64,000 bases of DNA from positions 806,001-870,000 of the forward strand of contig JAETXT010000004.1 in assembly GCA_019188255.1 (NCBI GenBank), written 5' to 3'. The notes under the pieces are model-generated. The model searched no databases. It saw only the letters and a program-made list of their open reading frames with translations, and was not told the DNA's origin. Both the position numbers and the translations under genes were made by a program. Below are positions 58,188 to 64,000 of this stretch, in pieces. Source of the stretch: Verticillium longisporum. Its lineage: Eukaryota > Ascomycota > Sordariomycetes > Glomerellales > Plectosphaerellaceae. Position 1 is the first letter of the stretch. Every line of letters begins with the position of its first letter.

Positions 58188-59290
58188 GGTAGGCTGGCAG
58201 TTGTGTCTCCCAGATCACAGACAGATCAGCGAGTGAGGAGCCGCGGGGTAGTTGGATTGGTGGCTGAAGATAAGGTAGGCTGGACGAAACAGGTCGTAAT
58301 TCGAGAACACTTGTCAGTGCGAAGACGTTGACTCAAACAGCCGGCGAGACGTAGGCTCTTGAACCCAAGTACAGATGCAGATGCAGCGCTTCGATACCCG
58401 TCAATCGGCGCCCTCCGAAGTTCAGAATCTGAACAATTGAGGCCCAGAAGAGGAGTGGGAGGGTGATAAACAGATAAGAAGCCCTGTCAAGATAGCTTGG
58501 TGGAGCCTTGACCACTGAACGGGGGACAAGCTCGGCACAGACTATGCCTGCTAAGATGGTTTGGTAGACAGAGAAAGAGAGCTTCGAAAGCTGGAGACTA
58601 GTGCCTACTTGGAGGAGAACGTTGAGAAAAGAGGAGAGAGGTTCTTGGTCGACATCAATGGGTTGGAGACGCAGAGCAGCAGGTCGCGTGAGGTCATTCC
58701 CGTCACATGGAGGCAGGATCATCACCTCTCACACTGTATTTACAGGGCGCTTTTGGCGCTGCTAGCGCTTTCAGGCAGGTGGTAGCCTTCAGCCTCTTTC
58801 GCTCAGCGACACGGCAAGAGCTGGTCAGGGCAAAGAAGTGCAGGCCCCCGTCGCCAACGAAAGCAGAAGCCCCATTCTGTGTTAGGTCAAGCCCGGACAC
58901 ACCCTGATAGGCAGCCCCTTGCCGGGAAACCCACACCAGACCCTGCACCTGCTTTCACATCAAGCCTACGTTGCACACGTTTTGCATTCCCACCCTCACA
59001 CCCATTTCGTCTACGACTTCGCCTTCATTCTTCGGTACCAGCCTGCTTTCGCCATCGAACAGCCTGGGCCCAAATGTTCCACCTCAAACCCCCCTAGCTG
59101 TCACTGCTTCGGCGTCAGAATCTCCTCGATCACGACTGCTCCTAGAACCAACTCATCCTACCCACCTCCCACCGCATGTCTGGACTGCCAGACCCCAACG
59201 ACCCCGTCTCCGTCGCTGTTTGGAACAGAGCAGCTGCCAGTCTCGTTCGCGAGACGCGCCTGAGAATCATGGTTCGTCAGCTTTGACATC
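58188..59290. promoter_or_regulatory. Divergent intergenic between URK1 and GID8
   Basis: 1.1 kb with both promoters. A minus frame at 58722-58333 encodes one hydrophobic segment (SYLFITLPLLFWASIVQILN) but has no family or splice support and is not called. Confidence 0.45.
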
Positions 59291-60431
59291 ATGGGCGATG
59301 CCTCGGCATTTGCTAAGACGTCCGTTCTTCAGACTTCGTCAGCGTCAACAGCTACGCCAATGAAGCACTCGTTTGAGGAGCGCGTCGATGACGTGAAGTC
59401 GCCTAAGAGGTTTGTGCCTTCTTTTCTTCTGCTCCAGCCTTCCCCATCCACCACCAACACCAGAATGATGAACAACTATCACATTGGGAATCTCTCCTAG
59501 CAATTCCGTGCGGAGAAAGTCGATATAAATTTTGCCTGAACCTTTCTTGTGTCTCGTCTCATGCCTCTATGACCCATAACTGGTTGCAGCATCATGCTGA
59601 CTTGGCTTTCCCCAGCGACATCAATTCACTCATCTTCGATTACCTGATGATGGAAGGCTACCCCAATGCTGCAGCAAAGTTCAGCAAGGAGGCCAATCTC
59701 CAGCCACATCAGGCCGACGACACGATCCAACTGCGTCAGCAGATTCAGCACTCTATCCATATCGGTAGCGTGCAGTCAGCGATAGAGGCCTTGAATGATC
59801 TCGATCCTGAGGTAAGACGCTCTCCTCCTTTCCTCTGCCTTGCTATGATTAGAACACGAGTTTTACATGCACCACTCATATGATCTTCGGATCGTGATGA
59901 GAAACAACCACTTTTTACTGAGCAAACACCTCATTTCTTCCTCTTTCAATTGCTTGCTGCGAGGACCGGATCTAACAGATTTGTCAGATACTGGATCGCG
60001 ACCCTACCCTGCACTTCGCCTTGTTGCGTCTGCAGTTGGTTGAGCGGATCCGCTCCTCGACCGCATCGTCGGACGAAATCGCTACGCTCGAGTTCGCCCA
60101 GACGCATCTGGCCCCTCGCGCCGTCACTGATCCTCGGTTTCTCAACGATCTCGAAGAGACCATGGCCTTGCTAGTGGTGCCGCGTAGCAGCCTGGAGCCC
60201 CAGCAAGCCGCCATTCTTCACCCTGATCTGAGGAGGGAAGTCGCGGACAACGTCAACAAGGCTGTCCTTCAGCGCATGTCCGAGCGCCGAGAAGCGTCCA
60301 TTCGCGAGCTTGTGAGGATGAGAGCCTGGGCTGAGCAGACAGCCCGTGCCAGCAAGAAGTCCCTTCCTGAGAGGTTGGACATCGGCCTTAATCGCCCTGA
60401 TGAGGGACACGAGTCCATGCTCATCACCTAG
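59291..60431 (+). CDS. GID8: GID ubiquitin-ligase subunit Gid8 (LisH/CTLH/CRA)
   Basis: Scaffold of the GID/CTLH E3 ligase that degrades gluconeogenic enzymes. Exons 59291-59409, 59616-59811 and 59988-60431 give 252 aa. LisH: INSLIFDYLMMEGYPNAAAKF. CTLH: IQLRQQIQHSIHIGSVQSAI, then EALNDLDPEILDRDPTLHF. CRA: FALLRLQLVERIRSS, LEFAQTHLAPRAVTDP and FLNDLEETMALLV. The first two introns are long for this genome (206 and 176 nt). The start MGDASAFAKTSV is supported by the family's short N-terminus. The C-terminus MLIT is complete. Confidence 0.9.
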
Positions 60432-61039
60432 AGAGTAAAACTTTGCATGCTAGGGTTATCCCATACTGCGGGAATCGACGTTGCCAGCCCCAAGTGGTTG
60501 GGCAAACGTAGCTTCATGAGGACTTCGGAATGGAGCGGATTAGACTTGACAGAGCACGATATTTTCGGCACTTCATCAATGATACCAGATCAACTACCTT
60601 TGACATGATATATCCCTGGTGAACCCTTGCGGTGATGCCGCTTGTTTTGCGGCCTTCTGTGTAAAACGAAATCTTACCGCTATACTAGAGCAGTTTCCTA
60701 GGTAGGTAGTCAAGACAGTGACAGTCGTCTCGTGACGGGCTGCCCCTTGTCGCCGTCTGTGCCCATTTCATCGTCAATCGTCTGCATCACTAACTCCGCC
60801 TGCTTCTGCCTGAATACATGGTTCAGCCGCAAAGTCTTGAAAGCACCAAGAGGTCACCTGCGTTCCTTCGCATGTCACACCGTATTTCACTGAAGCTGGA
60901 ACAACAGCAATTTCGCAATCCCGCTAGTCCAGCGACGGTTCTTTGTGACAGAACAACTCTAAAACTTTCGATTCCTGCACACTTATGTACACATTCCCAG
61001 TTCATCACGCACCCTTCACACCCACCTAAGGACACCCAT
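60432..61039. other. Intergenic between convergent GID8 and NDUFS4
   Basis: 3' flanks of two genes; no gene seen. Confidence 0.5.
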
Positions 61040-61783
61040 CTATTTCGTGCGGATGTGCTTCAGGTTCCTCGCTGAGTACAAAAAGTTGTTGGCGTACGCC
61101 TTGGGCGCAACCTTGCGGCTCTGGGGCTCCTGAACGAAGAACTCGTAGCCCTGCTTCTCGGCAAAGCGGATGGCGTCCTCCTTGGTCTTGAAGTTGAGCT
61201 TGGTGCCCTGCATCATGTCACCCGACGACTGCCAGCCCATCAGCGGGTTCTCCCACCGGTGGCCCTTGGGGAGGATGTCCCAGTCCATGCGCCAGTGGTG
61301 GCCCTGCCAGTTGCCGGACTGGGTGGCAGGCTTGGTCTCTTGGTAGATGCTATTGTATGCGTTAGCTGCGCTCGAGGACAGACGGCCGTATTATTCCGAT
61401 AGGACGAGGCCGTCATCAGTGTACGGGCATGGATAGTCATACCGAACTGTGCGCCCCTGAAGCTCCATGGGAGCGCCGGAGACGGTGGCGGCTTGGATGT
61501 AAGGGACGTCCTCACTGCCTGAATGCGCTTGGGGACGGGAGTGAAGGTACTAGATCATCGTCAGCGGCTATCCTCGTTTCCTACTGCTTCCTGCAGGCAC
61601 TCACGAGGTGGCCTTGTCGTGGTTGATCTCGTAATCGGGCTGGTTCGGGTCGGTCGAGGGCACGGCAGCGGGCGCGGTGGTGACGGAGCTCTGGAAGCGG
61701 CGAGCAGCCAGCGGCATGGCGGTGCGGGTGGCCGTCGCGCTGCGGAGGAGGCGAGCGGCCTGCTGAGTCCTCAGAGAAGCCAT
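61040..61783 (-). CDS. NADH:ubiquinone oxidoreductase subunit NDUFS4 (21 kDa), one apparent frameshift
   Basis: Complex I accessory subunit of the matrix arm. Exons 61783-61605, 61549-61443 and 61349-61040. Mitochondrial presequence [20 protein letters not shown], then [43 protein letters not shown] and [20 protein letters not shown]. Then [19 protein letters not shown] and [18 protein letters not shown], all typical of the family. Exon 2 needs one extra G in ATTCAGGCAG (about 61523) to pass from KRIQ to [15 protein letters not shown]. The exons total 596 nt and 597 after the repair (198 aa). As for MET5, this is probably a sequence error. Confidence 0.92.
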
Positions 61784-62129
61784 GGCGGGACGTCCTCTCA
61801 GATGGGGTCGATGGAGGGGTTGGATCGAGTCGAATCAAGTCGTGTCGTCGTGGCGGGCGCTCGAAGTTCCTCAATTGACTTGACGTTGCTGCAGCTGAAG
61901 GGCAAACCAGGAATTGGTGGGCGCTGATTGGGCGGCCGCATCAACGTTGTCCCGGGCAAGCGAGCGCTTTTCCTTCCCGCGGCAATCCTCGACCCAGGCG
62001 AACGACCCGATTGAACATCAGCTCCCTCAACGTCACGATAAAGCCCAATTGGATCCGGTCGATTGGCTTGCTCTGCGCAACTCCTCCTAATTCGATACCC
62101 CTCCGCTCGTCGTTCTTCCACCCGCCATC
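61784..62129. promoter_or_regulatory. Bidirectional promoter with CCAAT boxes between NDUFS4 and ATP17
   Basis: 346 bp separate the two ATG codons. ATTGG (CCAAT on the minus strand) is at 61913, 61927, 62048 and 62062, and CCAAT on the plus strand is at 62045, overlapping as CCAATTGG. CCAAT is the binding site of the HAP complex that controls respiratory genes in fungi. Confidence 0.65.
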
Positions 62130-62861
62130 ATGAGCTACATCGCGCGCCGTGGTCTCTCGACCCTCATCCCCCCCAAGGTACGCCCGACCGCCAGACTCCG
62201 TCCCTCCCCGATCCCGGGATCACCTCGTGTTGCAGCTTTTGCTAACGGTGCCGAATTTCGCAGATTGCCTCCCCCAAGGTATGCTTCCGAACCCTCGATT
62301 GATGATCCGAATGATGCGATGGACGATGCGATGGATGCAACGGATGCGCCGCGGTGACGGCCGGGCGACTCGGAGCTAGGGAAGGATTTGCTCGGCATCA
62401 CCCGCGACGACAACCATGCGACGACCACCCCAGAACTCGACGTTATGGAAAATGAATCAAAGACTGGGAGGAAACGCTGGCTGACGAAGTGAATCACGCA
62501 GGCTCTCGGTGCCAACCCCAACGCCGTCAAGATGGCCAACGTTGTCAAGTTCTACGAGAGGCTCCCCCAGGGCCCTGCCCCCCAGGTTCAGGCCAAGGGC
62601 ATCCTCGGCCGCTACCAGGCCAAGCACTTCGACGGCAAGAACGCGTCGGCGAAGCGTACGTGCATTGAGCAGAGAAAACGACATGTAGAGAAGAGTGCTG
62701 ACAGTCGTGTACAGCCATCATCCACGCCATTGCCGTCCTCCTCGTCCTTGGCTATGCCCAGAACTACTACTTCCACCTTCGTGAGTGCCACAGCGTATCC
62801 AGTTTGAGACGAGACGGAGACTGACAGCGACGCAGGTCACCACAAGAACAACGCTCACTAA
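62130..62861 (+). CDS. ATP17: ATP synthase F0 subunit f
   Basis: Small membrane subunit of the mitochondrial ATP synthase stalk/dimer region. Five exons (62130-62177, 62264-62278, 62502-62655, 62715-62780, 62836-62861) sum to 309 nt, 102 aa. MSYIARRGLSTLIPPK, then the 15-nt exon IASPK, then ALGANPNAVKMANVVKFYER, LPQGPAPQVQAKGILGRYQA, the membrane helix PIIHAIAVLLVLGYAQNYYF and the tail HLRHHKNNAH, which matches the family. All introns are GT-AG. The first intron is 86 nt, the second 223 nt. The gene starts 346 bp from NDUFS4 on the opposite strand. Confidence 0.93.
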
Positions 62862-63839
62862 TGTGTGGGCTGGATGAGCTGCGGCTTGGTTCTTCTAGCA
62901 ATGGCTGGCGGACGTGTACATAAGAATTAGACGTTGTTCAACTGGACCTGATCCCCTTTGTCAAGTTGAGCTGCCGGAATGTATCGATGTTGAAGAGTGC
63001 GGCTCCTGCAGTTATGGCTGACGTGTTTGAGGGGTGTACTGAGCTAGTGCTCGTCCACTGTCAACACCGGCGGTGATGTGAAGCTGTTTTCCGTGACGTG
63101 TAGGTCGAGCATTGGCTGAGGTTGGTTTAAGTTTTACCAGCCTGGGCCGACCAGCACGTGGCTCGATGGATGTGAGCACCAGATCAGTTTGAGAATGTGA
63201 CAGAAGAATCGCCAGTGCTCCTAAGGCATATCATTTGCTGCTCGTAGATTCGTCAAATATGGAGTGTTCTACTTCACACCATAGACATCAGTTTTCACAG
63301 ATAGGCAACTGAAGCTCAAAAGAAAAAATCTTGCAAGGCAAAACTTCCATGGATGATTGAGGGCTTTGCTCCGAGCTCCAGCAACAGAAATGTTTGGTGT
63401 AACATAAGATATGGTGGTGGGTTGTATCAGGCGCCTACGAGCGGAGGGAGCAAGCCAGTCCGCTTCGAACAGGCGAAAACAGCTGATGCAGCCACAGTGC
63501 GATAAAGGCAATGCACAGTACGCTCAACAGCTGGGGGCTGCGTGCTGAGGCCTGCCTATTAGCTCGGTAGCTCGGGCTGTTGAACAGTGAATGTCAGACG
63601 CTGAAGGCTGCACCTGCACCCGCCAGCATGTCCACTTTGCGCTCCCAGCCGCCTCTGGTAGGCACTCCCCCCCCCCCCCCCCCAACAACGCGCGCTACCC
63701 GACTGGGCCTTTGCCTTCTGAACAACGTCCAGCCGCGCCGCCTCAAAGCTTCCTCCTACCTACCCTACCTCTCCTTCCCCCTACCTACCCAAAACCTCAG
63801 CTTAGGTATCCGGCACTCCATCATCGGCCTCGGGATCCT
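62862..63839. other. Intergenic with a 17-C homopolymer
   Basis: No gene recognised. A poly-C run of about 17 lies near 63666-63683. Confidence 0.45.
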
Positions 63840-64000
63840 ATGACATCTATCAGCCGAAGCATCAACACTGCGCATCAGGCCTCATGCGACGTTTCGGTCT
63901 TCCCGCATATGACCACGTCACCGAACCAGCAACCACACCGACGACCAGGCCACTCGACCATGACCTCCCCATCCCAGCAGAACACCAACGACGAGACCGA
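63840..64000 (+). CDS. Possible 5' end of an unidentified gene, cut by the window
   Basis: From ATG 63840 (MTSISRSINTAHQAS) an open frame runs to the window edge, with further in-frame ATGs at 63909 and 63960. The peptide after 63909 is Ser/Thr/Gln/Pro-rich (MTSPSQQNTNDET). It is too short to identify; it may be a leader of a regulatory protein or non-coding. Confidence 0.3.
   Translation, partial: MTSISRSINTAHQASCDVSVFPHMTTSPNQQPHRRPGHSTMTSPSQQNTNDET

Noticed and set aside
58333..58722. Small membrane protein gene
   Set aside because: One hydrophobic segment but no family, no neighbouring exon and no supporting context.
63666..63683. Poly-C tract as a functional element
   Set aside because: A plain homopolymer, likely of uncertain true length given the homopolymer problems elsewhere.

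Overview
The window is nuclear DNA of a filamentous ascomycete (Pezizomycotina, most likely a Sordariomycete). Genes carry short GT-AG introns of about 45-70 bp, the main classes are fungal (Zn2Cys6 regulators, CFEM, Clr5, Kei1, NACHT/STAND pieces, LDB19 arrestin), and one patch carries a textbook RIP (repeat-induced point mutation) signature. The species cannot be told from the sequence alone.

Layout. 1-9.2 kb is accessory: a truncated sugar transporter, a GPI-anchored CFEM protein, then a divergent, broken pair of an AtuA/DUF1446 gene and a CaiB/BaiF CoA-transferase gene. The AtuA gene has a sharply bounded RIP-mutated middle (about 5820-6350) between flanks that still read well. At 9.2-9.8 kb there is an AT-rich tRNA-derived SINE-like relic and an 18-nt tandem array. 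9.9-19.6 kb holds a Zn2Cys6 factor, tRNA-Glu(CTC), an Ap4A phosphorylase, an aspartate aminotransferase and the SNARE Ufe1/syntaxin-18 with a polyglutamine tract. 21-27 kb is a DHA1 transporter, Zn2Cys6 regulator, DHA2 transporter group. 28-38 kb is again accessory: a histidine phosphatase, a frameshifted LDB19-like arrestin, a Clr5-domain protein, a NACHT NTPase remnant and a STAND-type N-terminal plus ubiquitin-like protein. 40-63 kb is a housekeeping block: sulfite reductase beta (MET5), KEI1, YPT6/RAB6, NOP53, an EF-hand external NADH dehydrogenase, uridine kinase (URK1), GID8, complex I NDUFS4 and ATP synthase subunit f (ATP17). The last two are head to head over 346 bp with several CCAAT boxes.

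Two themes cut across the window. First, single-base indels, mostly in homopolymer runs, break otherwise perfectly conserved frames (four in MET5, one in NDUFS4, one in the arrestin, one in a Zn2Cys6 gene, probably one in AtuA). In the two essential genes this looks like sequencing or assembly error, so frameshifts elsewhere should not be taken alone as proof of pseudogenes. Second, true decay is seen where other evidence agrees: RIP mutations in AtuA, a roughly 10-nt loss and no start codon in its CoA-transferase neighbour, and a premature stop plus a lost C-terminus in the NACHT fragment.

Functional links: AtuA with a class III CoA-transferase suggests a lost acyl-CoA (isoprenoid or branched-chain type) catabolic module. 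The two efflux pumps flanking a regulator suggest a drug or metabolite efflux group. NDUFS4 and ATP17 are a candidate co-expressed respiratory pair. Exon borders given are from reading splice signals by eye; multi-exon genes are reported as one span with the joins described.
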